Origin: Paenibacillus xylaniclasticus
GTDB lineage: Bacteria; Bacillota; Bacilli; Paenibacillales; Paenibacillaceae
Assembly (NCBI RefSeq): GCF_004001065.1
Contig: NZ_BIML01000008.1
Span: forward strand, 62,001 to 126,000
DNA: 64,000 bases
Direction of reading: 5' to 3'
Shown: one piece after another, positions 7,641 through 17,466 of the stretch
Layout of the letters: every line of letters begins with the position of its first letter
Numbering within the stretch: position 1 is the stretch's first letter
Translations under genes and position numbers: made by a program
Notes under the pieces: model-generated
What the model was told of the DNA's origin: nothing
The model's input: the letters and a program-made list of their open reading frames with translations, nothing else
Database searches by the model: none

Positions 7641-8822
7641 ATGGTATCATGGATGCAAGGATTAACGGCGTTAGAGCCGGTGGCGCTGGCCGTGCTGGCG
7701 CTGCTGCTCGGATCGCTCGTTCATGGATTGATCAAAGGCGCATCGGGCTCCGCGAAGCGTCTTTTCTTTTTTGTATGGGATGGCATACTGATGCTGATCT
7801 GTATCGCTGCGGCATTGAAGGCGGCGTCGCTGCTGTCCCCTGTCGCATCGAGGCTGCTGGGGGGTGTCCATCTGCCTAATCAAGAGGTCGGCTCACTGAC
7901 GCAGCTGTGGTATACCTTCGTAACGAGCTTCCGGGATTTTGCGCTGTTCCGCTATGGCGTGCTGCTGCTGATCTGTTATGCGGCGTTCCGCTGGCTCCTC
8001 GCTTATGTAACAGCTCCGATCGAGCGGTACGTGTATCGATTCGGATCGAGAAGCGGCAGGGGGGGAAGTGACGAGGATCGTTCTACTATACCGGGAAGCA
8101 GGCTGGCGAGCCGGGCAATCGGCGGGATGATTGGCGCCGTTCACGGCGCGGTTCGATCGCTGCTGCTTATTGCGGCGCTGTTCATCTATACGACGTTGTC
8201 GCCAAGCGGGCCGTTCACGACGCAAATTCGCTCCTCAGAGGTATACAGTGAAGCTTCGGCGCGGCTGCTGGAGCCGGTGGCTGGTAAGCTGTTCGATGAA
8301 CAAGGCCCGGTGCTGACGAAGGCGGTCGGAGACGAGCTTCAGCGTATCATACAGAGAAAATATGAGATTGCCGACTATGCCATATCGGAAGATATTTCCG
8401 CTGCAGCGTTGACTGTAACTAAGGATGCGCAGACCGACGAATCCAAAGCCCGCGCATTATATCGCTGGGTTGGGACTCGTATCGCATATGATTGGGATAA
8501 AGCACGCAATTATGAGCAGAGGGGCATATGGAAGGAGCAGACGCCGGAGGATACGTTCGCGACCCGTCTTGGGGTATGCATCGATTTTGCGAGACTGTAC
8601 GCGGTTATGGCCAGAGCATCGGGGCTTTCGGTTCGGGTTGTTACCGGCCAAGGCGGTACAACGGCGAGCGGCTTCGGTCCGCATGCGTGGAATGAAGTCC
8701 AGATCACAGGTACGGATGGCCAGCCGGCGTGGGTGCCGCTTGATGCGACATGGGCGATGTCGGGCGACTGGTTCAATCCGCCGGATTTCGAGAAGACACA
8801 TATTGCTGATCGTGAAGTATAA
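7641..8822 (+). CDS. Multi-span membrane protein with C-terminal transglutaminase-like domain
   Basis: The first 190 residues contain about four or five membrane helices with a CvpA-like arrangement. The C-terminal part is a transglutaminase/protease core with an intact triad: Cys313 in GVCIDFARL, His348 in GPHAWNEV and Asp368 in LDATW. The catalytic domain follows the last helix and is probably outside the cell, acting on wall or surface proteins. The ATG follows AAGGAG. The next gene downstream encodes a class B penicillin-binding protein, which supports a link to envelope growth, though this is inference. The substrate is unknown. Confidence 0.82.
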   Translation: MVSWMQGLTALEPVALAVLALLLGSLVHGLIKGASGSAKRLFFFVWDGILMLICIAAALKAASLLSPVASRLLGGVHLPNQEVGSLTQLWYTFVTSFRDFALFRYGVLLLICYAAFRWLLAYVTAPIERYVYRFGSRSGRGGSDEDRSTIPGSRLASRAIGGMIGAVHGAVRSLLLIAALFIYTTLSPSGPFTTQIRSSEVYSEASARLLEPVAGKLFDEQGPVLTKAVGDELQRIIQRKYEIADYAISEDISAAALTVTKDAQTDESKARALYRWVGTRIAYDWDKARNYEQRGIWKEQTPEDTFATRLGVCIDFARLYAVMARASGLSVRVVTGQGGTTASGFGPHAWNEVQITGTDGQPAWVPLDATWAMSGDWFNPPDFEKTHIADREV

Positions 8823-8935
8823 GGAGTAGTGAGGCACATTTCGGGAAGGAAGCAAAACTTTTTCCCGCGGTGTTCGTTAAGTATAAAGGGTATGCAGCGG
8901 TTAAGCTGCTAACGTAAGCGGAAGGAGATAGACAG

Positions 8936-11098
8936 GTGACGGAAGATCAGCAGAAGCGCGAAATTGTAAACCGTAGACATTTTTCGTTTCGGCTCAATGC
9001 ATTCTTTTTTATTACGTTTCTATTGTTTAGTGTCCTGATCATAAGGCTGGCAATTCTACAATTCGTGGAAGGACCGACACTGAAAGCGGAAGAGAACAAA
9101 ATAAGCTCGACAGAGGTGAAAATTCCGCCGATACGGGGGAATATACTCGATTCGAACGGTTATCCGATCGCCTACTCGACGTCGACGCAGTCACTTTACT
9201 ATAAGCTTGATCCAGACATTCGGAAGAATTTGAAAAGCAAGACGGCGAAGGAGCAGCAGAAAGAAATCGAGGAGCGGATGCATCCGTTCGCGGAGCGGCT
9301 TTCTTCGATATTTGCCGAGTTCGGCGAATCGGCTAAGCAGATGACGGCGGATGACGTGCTGCGTCAGCTCGATCTCGGATTTAAGAAGAATACGATATCT
9401 ACGCCGCGCCGGATCAAGTCCGATCTGACGAATGAGGAAATCGCTTATTTCATGGAGAACCGCGACTTGTTCGATGGAATCGACATTATTGAGGAGAGCG
9501 TACGCCATTACGATAAAGGCTCGATTGCGGTACAGCTTGTCGGGTATTTGAAGAAGTTTAACTCTGCCGTTAACTCGCTCGACTTCTATGCCGAGAAGAA
9601 GGAAGAGACGACAGATCCGAAGCTCAAATATTTGGACCAGGAAGACGTCGGCATGGACGGCATCGAGCTGATGTACCAGGATGAGCTGCGGGGCAAGAAT
9701 GGTTTGAAAATATATCCGGTTAACGCCTTGAGCAAAATTATCGGTCCGCCAACGATTACGAACCCTGAGAAGGGGAACGACCTGTATTTGACGATTAATA
9801 AGGATGTGCAGCTGAAGACCGAGCAGGCGATTACCGACCATCTCGCCTATTTGAAGACGAGTCCGGACATCCTGAAGGTGAATCAGAAGCCGAAGACAGG
9901 CTATGCGGTCGCGATGGAGGTTAATACGGGTAAAGTAATCGCTATGGCGAGTATGCCTGACTATGACCCGAACATTTGGGCCGGGGGCAAAATTAGTCCG
10001 GAGGATTACGAGAACAGTATTTATATGCTGAAGAACGGAACGATCCGCGAGGTGCTTGCGCCGTATGAGGATGAGAAGGAAGCGGGACGCCACGCGCCGT
10101 CGCTCGTTATGCTCGGTTCGACGCAGAAGCCGTTGTCCATCCTCGTCGGATTGAACGAAGGCTTATTCACAACAAGGACGACCTATAACGATACGGGCGC
10201 GTTCTACTTTGGCCGTGAGGGCAGCAAGGTTAAGATCGGTAACGCTTTGGGCCATGCTTATGGTAATCTCGATCCGGCTCTTGCAATCGGCAAATCGTCC
10301 AACCCGTTCATGGCGGCTATGGTCGGACAGAAGATGTACGAGAAATACAGAGGAACTAAGGGCGTCGACACTTGGGATCGTTACATGAAAGAATTCGGCC
10401 TTGGCGTGAAGACAGGCAGCGATTTGCCGTTCGAGTCTGAAGGCGTCGTCGAATATTACCACGAAGCCGAGACGGCAAGTGTGCAATCGGCGCTTATTCG
10501 GGCATCGTTCGGTCAGCAGGCCCGCTATACGGTGCTGCAGCTTGCCCAATATACCGCGGCGCTGGCGAATCAGGGTAAGCGGATGAAGCCGCAATTCGTC
10601 GAGAAAATTATGACGTCCGACGGACAGCTAGTTGAGAGCTTCAAGCCGGAGGTGCTCAATACGATCGATATTCCGAAAGAGTATTGGGAAGAAGTGAAGC
10701 GCGGCATGAAGCTGGTTAACGTAAGTGCAGCTTTCGCTGGCGTAAACTACACGTATGCAAGTAAAACTGGTACGTCGCAGCAGTCCGTCGGCGGTAAGAC
10801 GGTCGATAACGCTGTGTTTATCGCTTACGCGCCAGCTGACGATCCAGTGCTCGCTGTTGCGGTTGTCGTACCTGAGGGCGGCTTCGGCGCGAAGGGTGCT
10901 GCACCGATCGCACGCAAAATATTTGATGCGTACGATGATGAGATTGGTCTCTACGGAGTGCCGCGCAATCCGTCGAATAAAGCGGCAGCAAGCGCGAATG
11001 CAAATGCGAGTGCTAATGCAGCCGCAGGAACAAATGGAAGTGCGGACGCGAATGCCAATAATGGCGCGAACGGCGCTGAGGGCGCGAACATGGAATAA
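8936..11098 (+). CDS. Class B penicillin-binding protein (transpeptidase)
   Basis: This 720-residue protein cross-links peptidoglycan outside the membrane. It has a short cytoplasmic tail, one anchor helix (about residues 22-45), the PBP dimerisation domain beginning PPIRGNILDSNG, and a transpeptidase domain with all three motifs: Ser395-T-Q-K, S454-S-N and K610-T-G-T. The closest known group is the PbpA/PbpH-like elongation PBPs of bacilli. The start is a GTG after GGAGATAG. The last 40 residues are a low-complexity Ala/Asn/Gly tail absent from the catalytic fold. A hairpin follows the stop. Confidence 0.93.
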   Translation: MTEDQQKREIVNRRHFSFRLNAFFFITFLLFSVLIIRLAILQFVEGPTLKAEENKISSTEVKIPPIRGNILDSNGYPIAYSTSTQSLYYKLDPDIRKNLKSKTAKEQQKEIEERMHPFAERLSSIFAEFGESAKQMTADDVLRQLDLGFKKNTISTPRRIKSDLTNEEIAYFMENRDLFDGIDIIEESVRHYDKGSIAVQLVGYLKKFNSAVNSLDFYAEKKEETTDPKLKYLDQEDVGMDGIELMYQDELRGKNGLKIYPVNALSKIIGPPTITNPEKGNDLYLTINKDVQLKTEQAITDHLAYLKTSPDILKVNQKPKTGYAVAMEVNTGKVIAMASMPDYDPNIWAGGKISPEDYENSIYMLKNGTIREVLAPYEDEKEAGRHAPSLVMLGSTQKPLSILVGLNEGLFTTRTTYNDTGAFYFGREGSKVKIGNALGHAYGNLDPALAIGKSSNPFMAAMVGQKMYEKYRGTKGVDTWDRYMKEFGLGVKTGSDLPFESEGVVEYYHEAETASVQSALIRASFGQQARYTVLQLAQYTAALANQGKRMKPQFVEKIMTSDGQLVESFKPEVLNTIDIPKEYWEEVKRGMKLVNVSAAFAGVNYTYASKTGTSQQSVGGKTVDNAVFIAYAPADDPVLAVAVVVPEGGFGAKGAAPIARKIFDAYDDEIGLYGVPRNPSNKAAASANANASANAAAGTNGSADANANNGANGAEGANME

Positions 11099-11142
11099 GA
11101 ATAATGATCGAAACTGCAATTCGCAGCATGAGAAGCAAGGAG

Positions 11143-11184
11143 GCTGTTCTTTCTCCCGAAGCGGGGGAGGGACGGCTTCTTTTT
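11143..11184 (+). terminator. Probable terminator after the PBP gene
   Basis: An imperfect stem centred on CTCCC-GAAG-CGGGGGAG with further pairing outside is followed by TTCTTTTT. Confidence 0.55.
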
Positions 11185-11276
11185 GTGCTCGAAACCAAAT
11201 GAATGATTTTGCACTTGGGAAACTTTTTTGCATAGAATAAAGAAGAGTATTACTGGACTACGGAAGGGAGACATTG

Positions 11277-11372
11277 ATGTCAATGAAGCGTGGAACAATG
11301 AACGACGGAGCGGTCAAAAGGTGGATTATGACGGTGCTGTATATCGGGATAATGCTCGCATTGTTCGGCTGA
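11277..11372 (+). CDS. Possible 31-residue membrane peptide
   Basis: An ATG at 11277 follows GGAAGGGAG at good spacing. The frame encodes a basic head with several Met and Lys residues and one hydrophobic helix (WIMTVLYIGIMLALFG) before a TGA. It lies in the 460-bp interval between the PBP terminator and the HAD gene, where nothing else convincing was seen. No homologue is recognised; a conserved small membrane peptide is possible but not shown. Confidence 0.35.
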   Translation: MSMKRGTMNDGAVKRWIMTVLYIGIMLALFG

Positions 11373-11557
11373 TAATGGTGGGAGCGTATGGCCTAAACGA
11401 ATTTTTGACGAGGCTTCCTCGACTAAAGTCGGGTTTCTCTGCTGTACTTCGGAATGTAGGTTGCGTTGATGAAATATGCTACAATATCGGAAACAGAAAA
11501 TCGTGCGGCTGATGGCGATACGCAGCCGCATACCGCCGATAGGGGAGGCCTTACTGG

Positions 11558-12325
11558 ATGGCTACATACAAACTGGTTGCATTAGATATGGACGGCACTC
11601 TGCTTAATGATCAACAGGAAGTCAGTGAGACGAACCGGCGTTGGATACGAAAGGCAATGGAAGCGGGTGTAATTGTCTGCTTCTCGACGGGGCGAGGGTT
11701 TCGCAGCGCGCTTCCTTATGCGGAGCAGCTGGGCCTTATGAATGTGCCGATGGTGACGGTGAACGGCAGCGAGATTTGGTCACGTCCGCATGTGCTGCAT
11801 AGACGTACGCTCGTCGATCCAGAGACGATTCGACGGCTGCACCGGCTGGCGCTGCAGTACCCGGAGGTATGGTATTGGGCATATTCGACCGAAGCGGTGT
11901 ACAACAAGGAGACGTGGATTAACCCGGCTGATGATTATGCAGGGCATCACTGGCTAAAGTTCGGTTATTACACGGAGGACGACCGCGCTCGGGAGGCGAT
12001 TTTCCAAGAGGTGGCGTCGTGGGGCAATCTTGAAATAACGAATTCGTCACCGTGGAATTTGGAGATGAATCCGCTCGGGATAACGAAGGCGTCGGCGCTT
12101 CGGGAGCTGTGCACGATGTTGAAGCTCGACATATCTGAGACGGTAGCGGTCGGTGACAGTCTGAACGATATTGCGGCGATCCGAGAAGCGGGATTGGGCG
12201 TTGCGATGGGTAACGCGCAGGATGAGGTGAAGCGTGCAGCGAATGTGGTGACGTTCACGAATGAGCAGCACGGCGTCGCTGAAGTATTACGTAAGTATGT
12301 ATTGAAAGCGAAGGTGTCATTGTAA
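11558..12325 (+). CDS. Cof-type HAD-IIB phosphatase
   Basis: This 255-residue protein is a haloacid-dehalogenase hydrolase of the Cof/IIB group, which dephosphorylates sugar phosphates, flavin or coenzyme precursors. Motif I is DMDGT (D10 and D12), motif III and IV lie in KASALREL and VGDSLNDIAAI, and the IIB cap is between. The ATG follows GGGAGG. The exact substrate cannot be inferred. The DUF456 gene starts on the very next base after the stop, indicating coupled translation. Confidence 0.9.
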   Translation: MATYKLVALDMDGTLLNDQQEVSETNRRWIRKAMEAGVIVCFSTGRGFRSALPYAEQLGLMNVPMVTVNGSEIWSRPHVLHRRTLVDPETIRRLHRLALQYPEVWYWAYSTEAVYNKETWINPADDYAGHHWLKFGYYTEDDRAREAIFQEVASWGNLEITNSSPWNLEMNPLGITKASALRELCTMLKLDISETVAVGDSLNDIAAIREAGLGVAMGNAQDEVKRAANVVTFTNEQHGVAEVLRKYVLKAKVSL

Positions 12326-12817
12326 ATGCTTGAAATTATTGGGTGGATAGTCGTCATCCTGCTGTTTGTGATCGGGATGGCCGGTGCGGTATATCCCATT
12401 CTGCCAGGTGTCGTGGCAATTTATGCTGCTTTTTTTGTATATGGTTTATGTATCAGCTTCTCGCCGTTCGGGTTCTGGTTCTGGACGATTCAGACCATTA
12501 TTCTTGTGGCTTTATTCATAGGCGATTATGCCATCAATGCCTGGGGAGTCAAAAAATTCGGAGGCTCGCGCGCTTCCGTTGTCGGCAGTACAATCGGCGT
12601 CATTATCGGACCGTTCGTCATTCCGGCATTCGGCCTTATTATTGGTCCATTCCTCGGCGCGGTAATCGGTGAAATGTTCTTCGCTAATGCAAGCTTCGAG
12701 AAGTCGATGAAGGTCGGACTCGGATCTGTTGTTGGCTTGTTCACCGGTACCGTCGCCAAGTTCGTCTTGCAATTGTTAATGATCGTGCTGTTCTTCATTT
12801 GGCTTTGGCTTCTTTAA
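12326..12817 (+). CDS. DUF456 membrane protein
   Basis: The 163-residue protein is almost entirely hydrophobic with about four to five helices and glycine-rich GxxxG-like segments (GSTIGVIIGPFVIPAFGLIIGPFLGAVIGE), the hallmark of DUF456. Family function is unknown. The ATG follows the stop of the HAD gene with no gap and there is no separate strong ribosome site, so translation is probably coupled. Confidence 0.8.
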   Translation: MLEIIGWIVVILLFVIGMAGAVYPILPGVVAIYAAFFVYGLCISFSPFGFWFWTIQTIILVALFIGDYAINAWGVKKFGGSRASVVGSTIGVIIGPFVIPAFGLIIGPFLGAVIGEMFFANASFEKSMKVGLGSVVGLFTGTVAKFVLQLLMIVLFFIWLWLL

Positions 12818-12838
12818 AATTTAGAGGAGTTGAGAAGA

Positions 12839-13564
12839 ATGGTAAGCGTGACAGTATGGAACGAATATTTGCACGAGCAATACAATGAAGAAGTACGCCG
12901 CATCTACCCGGACGGCATTCATCAAGCAATCGCCAGAGGCATAGGCGATGAGAGTATTCAGGTGCGGACTGCGACGCTGCAGCAGCCGGAGCATGGACTG
13001 ACGCATGACGTGCTCGCGGAGACGGATGTGCTGATCTGGTGGGGGCATATGGACCACGGCCGGGTAGAGGATGCCATCGTCGACCGTGTTCATGAGCGCA
13101 TTATGAACGGAATGGGGCTGATCGTGCTGCATTCCGGCCATTTCTCCAAGTTGTTCAAGAAGCTGATGGGCACGAGCTGTGATTTGAAGTGGCGTGAAGC
13201 GGGCGAGAAGGAGCGGATTTGGGTTGTCAATCCGGCCCATCCGATCGCTTCGGGGCTGCCGGAGTATATGACGATTGAGCATGAGGAGATGTACGGCGAG
13301 CACTTCGACATTCCAGCGCCGGACGAGCTTATCTTCGTCAGCTGGTTCGAAGGTGGCGAGGTGTTCCGAAGCGGCTGTACGTTCTATCGCGGCCAGGGCA
13401 AAATCTTCTATTTCCGTCCAGGGCACGAGACGTATCCGACATATTATAACCCGCAAGTGCTGAAGGTGCTCAAGAATGCTGTACATTGGGCGGCTCCATC
13501 GCAAGCGGCGAAGCCGGTGCGCGGCAATCATCAACCGCTTGAACCGATTGACGGCAAGGCGTAA
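12839..13564 (+). CDS. ThuA-like family protein
   Basis: The start chosen is ATG 12839, nine bases after GAGGAG, rather than the in-frame TTG at 12830. The 241-residue protein has the ThuA (glutamine-amidotransferase-like) fold: [20 protein letters not shown] and the late ETYPTYYN segment with conserved His and Glu. Members are linked to trehalose or other sugar metabolism in rhizobia, but the enzymatic activity is poorly defined. It lies last in a three-gene run and is followed by a terminator. Confidence 0.85.
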   Translation: MVSVTVWNEYLHEQYNEEVRRIYPDGIHQAIARGIGDESIQVRTATLQQPEHGLTHDVLAETDVLIWWGHMDHGRVEDAIVDRVHERIMNGMGLIVLHSGHFSKLFKKLMGTSCDLKWREAGEKERIWVVNPAHPIASGLPEYMTIEHEEMYGEHFDIPAPDELIFVSWFEGGEVFRSGCTFYRGQGKIFYFRPGHETYPTYYNPQVLKVLKNAVHWAAPSQAAKPVRGNHQPLEPIDGKA

Positions 13565-13594
13565 AATAAAATAACGGTACTTACAATCAGAAGC

Positions 13595-13668
13595 GGGCGG
13601 CACAATCGCTCCGGGCTTCCGGCTGCTCGTAGCCGGAGGAGCCGGACGAGCGTGCCGCTTTTTTTGAT
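13595..13668 (+). terminator. Terminator after the ThuA-like gene
   Basis: GCGGCAC near 13599 pairs with GTGCCGC near 13654, with internal pairing between CTCCGG and CCGGAG-like segments, followed by TTTTTTT. Confidence 0.8.
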
Positions 13669-13686
13669 TTGGTGTGAAGGCAGCTA

Positions 13687-15372
13687 ATGCCTTCAATGTT
13701 AGAGAATGCAATGATGGAGAGGACGAAGCTTAATATTATGCTCAAGAAGGACTCATTAATTAAAGGAACGATCATCCTTGCCGCAGCGGCGCTGGTGGCA
13801 CGCGTGCTTGGCATATTCCAACGGGTGCCGCTCGATTATATGATGGGCTCGGGCGGCGGCGCGGCGATGGGATTGGCGAACAGCGTCTATCTTTGGCTGC
13901 TCATTATCGCAACCGGCGGATTGCCGAGCGCGATCAGCAAGATGGTGTCTGAGCGGCATGCGCTTGGCAAAGCCGGTGAAGCGCAGCGTATATATAAAGC
14001 GGCGCTGTTATTCGGTATCGTAACGGGTATCGTGCTGGCGTCAGCACTGTTCTTATTGGCCCCGTGGTACAGTTCTCATGTGGCGCGCACTCCGCTGGCG
14101 GATCGTTCGATCCAAGCGATTGCGCCTGCGCTTCTGCTGTTCCCGACAATTGCAATGATGCGTGGCTATTTTCAAGGCCGTCAGATGATGACCGCTGGCG
14201 GGATCTCGCAAATTATAGAGCAAATATTGCGTGTTCTGATTGGCGTCGGGCTTGCTCTCGCCGTTGTCTCGGCAGGCTGGGGGGACCGCTGGGTTGCTGC
14301 TGCCGCATCCTTCGGCAGCGTCGTTGGCGGAATCGGCGCGCTGCTTGTGATGATGTGGTACGGCCGCAAGCTTGGCTTGCAGGATGCTGCCGAGGTGAGA
14401 GCCGGTAGACTGCGGTTCGAACGGTCTAATCTGCCTTTTCGTTCGATCTACAAGGAGCTATTCTCGATGTCACTGCCGATCGTCGTAACCGCGATGACGG
14501 TTAATCTGGTGTATATGTTCGATCAATCGTTTCTCGTTCGGCTAAGCGGCAGCTTTTATACCGCTCTTGAAGCCGATCAAGTGCTTGATGCGTTCGGATT
14601 GAAGGCGATCTCGATCGCAGGCATTCCGCCGATTCTAGCAATCGCTCTCAGCTCATCGATTATTCCGGTTATCTCCTCCGCCTATACGACGCGTAATATG
14701 GATGAGGTTCAGCGGCAATCGTCGCTTGTGATGCGCATCGTTGTGTTTACTGGCGTGCCGGCGGCGCTTGTGCTGACTGTTGCAGCGCAGTCGGTTACGG
14801 GCCTGCTGTTCGAGGATGTATCCGGCGGCGGCATCGTCGCCGCGCTGACCGCAGGGACGATTTTCCAAATTTCGATGATGACGAGCAACTCTATTCTGTA
14901 CGGCTTCGGCAAGCCGAAGACGCCAATGATTAACACCTTTATCGGGCTTGCTGTACTCGTGCTCGGAAGTATTGTGCTTGGTCCGGTGCTTGGGATGTAC
15001 GGCTTCATTATCTCCTCAACGCTCTGCTTCATGATCGTGACAGCGCTCAATATTCGTGCGATTCGTCAAGACGTTCCGCTTGCGACGCTCGGTAGGCGTT
15101 GGACGGGCTATATTGTAACGGTTGCGGTTGCCGCGGCAGCAGGCTATGGAACCGATTACGGCGTTCGAACGCTGTTACTTAACGCGCTGCCGGATAAGCT
15201 GGTTTATTTCATTGGCTGTATTGCTGCAGGAGCCGTTGCTGGTGTGCTGTACCTTGTACTGCTCGTGGTGCTGCGTGTCGTTCAGCCGACGGATGTCCGT
15301 TCGTTCCCTGGGCCGCTGCGCAAGCTGTTCAGTCCACTTATGCGAATTGCGCCTGTAGCTGACCGAGGTTAA
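13687..15372 (+). CDS. MurJ/SpoVB-type lipid flippase (MOP superfamily)
   Basis: This 561-residue polytopic protein (about 14 helices) belongs to the polysaccharide exporter branch of the MOP superfamily that includes YtgP/MurJ and SpoVB. The N-terminal signature KGTIILAAAALVARVLGIFQRVPL (about residues 27-50) is typical of this branch, which moves lipid II or similar undecaprenyl-linked precursors across the membrane. Whether it acts in vegetative wall or cortex synthesis cannot be told. The start is uncertain: ATG 13687 has a weak GAAGG, and in-frame ATGs at 13711, 13714 and 13738 are alternatives. Confidence 0.88.
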   Translation: MPSMLENAMMERTKLNIMLKKDSLIKGTIILAAAALVARVLGIFQRVPLDYMMGSGGGAAMGLANSVYLWLLIIATGGLPSAISKMVSERHALGKAGEAQRIYKAALLFGIVTGIVLASALFLLAPWYSSHVARTPLADRSIQAIAPALLLFPTIAMMRGYFQGRQMMTAGGISQIIEQILRVLIGVGLALAVVSAGWGDRWVAAAASFGSVVGGIGALLVMMWYGRKLGLQDAAEVRAGRLRFERSNLPFRSIYKELFSMSLPIVVTAMTVNLVYMFDQSFLVRLSGSFYTALEADQVLDAFGLKAISIAGIPPILAIALSSSIIPVISSAYTTRNMDEVQRQSSLVMRIVVFTGVPAALVLTVAAQSVTGLLFEDVSGGGIVAALTAGTIFQISMMTSNSILYGFGKPKTPMINTFIGLAVLVLGSIVLGPVLGMYGFIISSTLCFMIVTALNIRAIRQDVPLATLGRRWTGYIVTVAVAAAAGYGTDYGVRTLLLNALPDKLVYFIGCIAAGAVAGVLYLVLLVVLRVVQPTDVRSFPGPLRKLFSPLMRIAPVADRG

Positions 15373-15472
15373 ATTTGGATAAAATAATGCTTCTGGATCA
15401 ACTCTAGCCTTCCTATTCATGGTAGAATGAGATTGAATTAATAAGACTTGGCTATCATGGGAGGGGCTATCG

Positions 15473-17065
15473 ATGTTGAATGGATTGAAACGGTTCAAAC
15501 GCACGTATTTAGTACTGCTATCAGCACTCGTTGTTATCCTTGCAGGCTGTCAAGCGGTGGCAGGCATTGATCTGAACAAAGTGCTGCTGAACAGCTTGAA
15601 GGTCGATTCTGCAGAAAGCAAACAGTCGGTGCAGTTCAAGCTGCTGTGGGACGAGCAGGCGCTTGCGGAGGATGAGGAGCTGACCGAAGATAGTCTGGCT
15701 TTGCTGAATATGCTGTCAAACATTAAGCTGAATTTTAATGAAATGAAAATGAAAGACGATGACCATCTGTCGGTCGAAGGCGATCTGACGCTCGGCAGCC
15801 GCTCGTTCGGCTTCGGGATGGTTGTGGATGGAGAAGTAGGGCTGCTGACGGTTGAAGGCGCGAAGAAGCCGTTTCTCATTGATTTGAGCGGGGAGTCTGC
15901 ACTCGATTTGCTCGGCTTAGACAGCAGCGTGCCTGTTACGGAACAGACGCTGACGGAGGTTGGCCGCGAGCTGTTCGATTATGTCGGCGGTTACTTGATC
16001 GATAAGATGCCGAATCCGGAAAGCCTGTCGGTAGACCCGCTTGCGAAGACGACGGTTAACGGAGAGTCGCTGACGCTGGCGCATGTCAGTGCGAAGCTGA
16101 CTGCGGAGCAGGCCTGGAAGTGGATTGCCGATTACATCAACGCGCTGCAAGGCGACCGTGAAGGTCTGCGCAGCACGCTGGTTGGCTTCATCGATATTGT
16201 TCTTGCCAACCCGAGCTTGAAGCAAGCGCTTATCGAGTCGGAAGGCAGTGAGAATCTTCGTCCTACTGACGAAGAGATTGATGAAGTTGTCGATGAGGTG
16301 ATCGAAGCTTTGGCATCGCTCAGCGAATCGATGAAGGAAGCAGAGGACAGCGAAGACTTCGCAGTGATCATGAATAAGAACAGCTACGTTCAAGCTGATC
16401 TGTATGTTGATTCGAAGCTCGACATTCGCAAGTCGAATATCGATGTTCAAATTAAACCAGATTTTTCTGCTCTTGATAGCGAAGAAGATGAAGAACTAAT
16501 ACCGATTGAAGGCTTGGCGCTGACGATTGAGTCGGAAATGTGGAATATTAACGGTGACGTCGAGGTTAACGCCGTCAGCAGTGCCCAGAAGAATGGAGCT
16601 GTATCGCTGGAATCGCTGGAGGATATGCAGGGCTATCAAGTGCTGCGGCTGTTCGAGCCTACATCTAACATTTACGGCCTGCTCGACAAGGATTTGCATA
16701 TAGGACACCAAGAAGCTTACATCAGCATGTACAGCAGCCAGCCGCCGGTCATTACGCCTTCAGGCATTACGCTCGTTCCACTGAGAAGAGTGGCTTCGGA
16801 ACTTGGTGCAAGCCTAACGCTGGAGTCTAATCGGATCAAACTAACCGATGATGCGACGGGCACGACAATTGTTCTGAAGAAGGGAAGTAATCAAGCGACG
16901 GTGAATGGCAAGACGGTGAAATGGTCTTTCCCGACGACGACGATTGATAATACGGTCTACGTACCGGCTCGTGACTTGGCGAAGGCTTTGGGCGCAACGC
17001 TGTACTGGGAGACGTACGGTTCAGATGAGAAGGTGTATCTGGAGTTTGCGCGTGAAGTCCATTAA
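15473..17065 (+). CDS. Lipoprotein with C-terminal copper-amine-oxidase N-like domain
   Basis: The 530-residue precursor has a lipobox (VVILAGC) after a short signal sequence. The central region (about 40-400) is charged, helical and acidic with no known enzyme motif. The last 110 residues match the copper amine oxidase N-terminal-like domain common in Paenibacillus surface proteins: ITLVPLRRVASELGASL followed by VYVPARDLAKALGATLYWE. That domain is usually non-catalytic and may bind wall polymer. The ATG follows GGGAGGGG. A thioredoxin-like gene follows after 33 bases. Confidence 0.85.
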   Translation: MLNGLKRFKRTYLVLLSALVVILAGCQAVAGIDLNKVLLNSLKVDSAESKQSVQFKLLWDEQALAEDEELTEDSLALLNMLSNIKLNFNEMKMKDDDHLSVEGDLTLGSRSFGFGMVVDGEVGLLTVEGAKKPFLIDLSGESALDLLGLDSSVPVTEQTLTEVGRELFDYVGGYLIDKMPNPESLSVDPLAKTTVNGESLTLAHVSAKLTAEQAWKWIADYINALQGDREGLRSTLVGFIDIVLANPSLKQALIESEGSENLRPTDEEIDEVVDEVIEALASLSESMKEAEDSEDFAVIMNKNSYVQADLYVDSKLDIRKSNIDVQIKPDFSALDSEEDEELIPIEGLALTIESEMWNINGDVEVNAVSSAQKNGAVSLESLEDMQGYQVLRLFEPTSNIYGLLDKDLHIGHQEAYISMYSSQPPVITPSGITLVPLRRVASELGASLTLESNRIKLTDDATGTTIVLKKGSNQATVNGKTVKWSFPTTTIDNTVYVPARDLAKALGATLYWETYGSDEKVYLEFAREVH

Positions 17066-17098
17066 GATGAGGTAAGATAAAGCAAGGAGGAATACAGC

Positions 17099-17443
17099 AT
17101 GAGAGTTATTACAACGGATGAACAATTTCGCGAAGCTGTCGCAGGGGAGCTTACGGTTGCGGTGTTTAAGACGACCTGGTGCAAGGATTGTCATTTCATT
17201 GACCCGTTCATGCCCGAGGTGGAGGCTGCCTATGCGGACCGGCTTCAATTCGTACAGGTCGACCGCGATGATCTTCCCGATCTGTGCAGCGAGCTGAACA
17301 TTCTAGGCATTCCGAGCTTTATCGCCTTCAAGAACGGCCAAGAAGTCATTCGCTTTGTAAGCAAGCTTCGCAAGACACGTGACGAGATTGAAACGTTCTT
17401 AGACCGGGCAGTGGAAGTAGCTGCGGCGCTTCCGCAACGTTAG
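17099..17443 (+). CDS. Thioredoxin-family protein
   Basis: A 114-residue single-domain thioredoxin fold with the redox motif W-CKDC (about residues 24-28) and the cis-proline in LGIPSF (about 63-68). There is no signal peptide, so it acts in the cytoplasm. The sequence CKDC instead of CGPC suggests a specialised reductase or YusE/YtpP-like protein rather than TrxA. The ATG follows AAGGAGG, and a strong terminator follows the stop. It is probably co-transcribed with the upstream lipoprotein. Confidence 0.88.
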   Translation: MRVITTDEQFREAVAGELTVAVFKTTWCKDCHFIDPFMPEVEAAYADRLQFVQVDRDDLPDLCSELNILGIPSFIAFKNGQEVIRFVSKLRKTRDEIETFLDRAVEVAAALPQR

Positions 17444-17466
17444 TCTCGGGTTAGAAAGCTAAATCA

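Noticed and set aside
9191-10093. Minus-strand frame of 300 codons opposite the PBP gene
   Set aside because: It mirrors the conserved PBP sequence and shows no domain.
12821-13711. Minus-strand frame of 296 codons opposite the ThuA-like gene
   Set aside because: It crosses a terminator, is Arg/His-rich without domains and is a shadow of the plus-strand gene.
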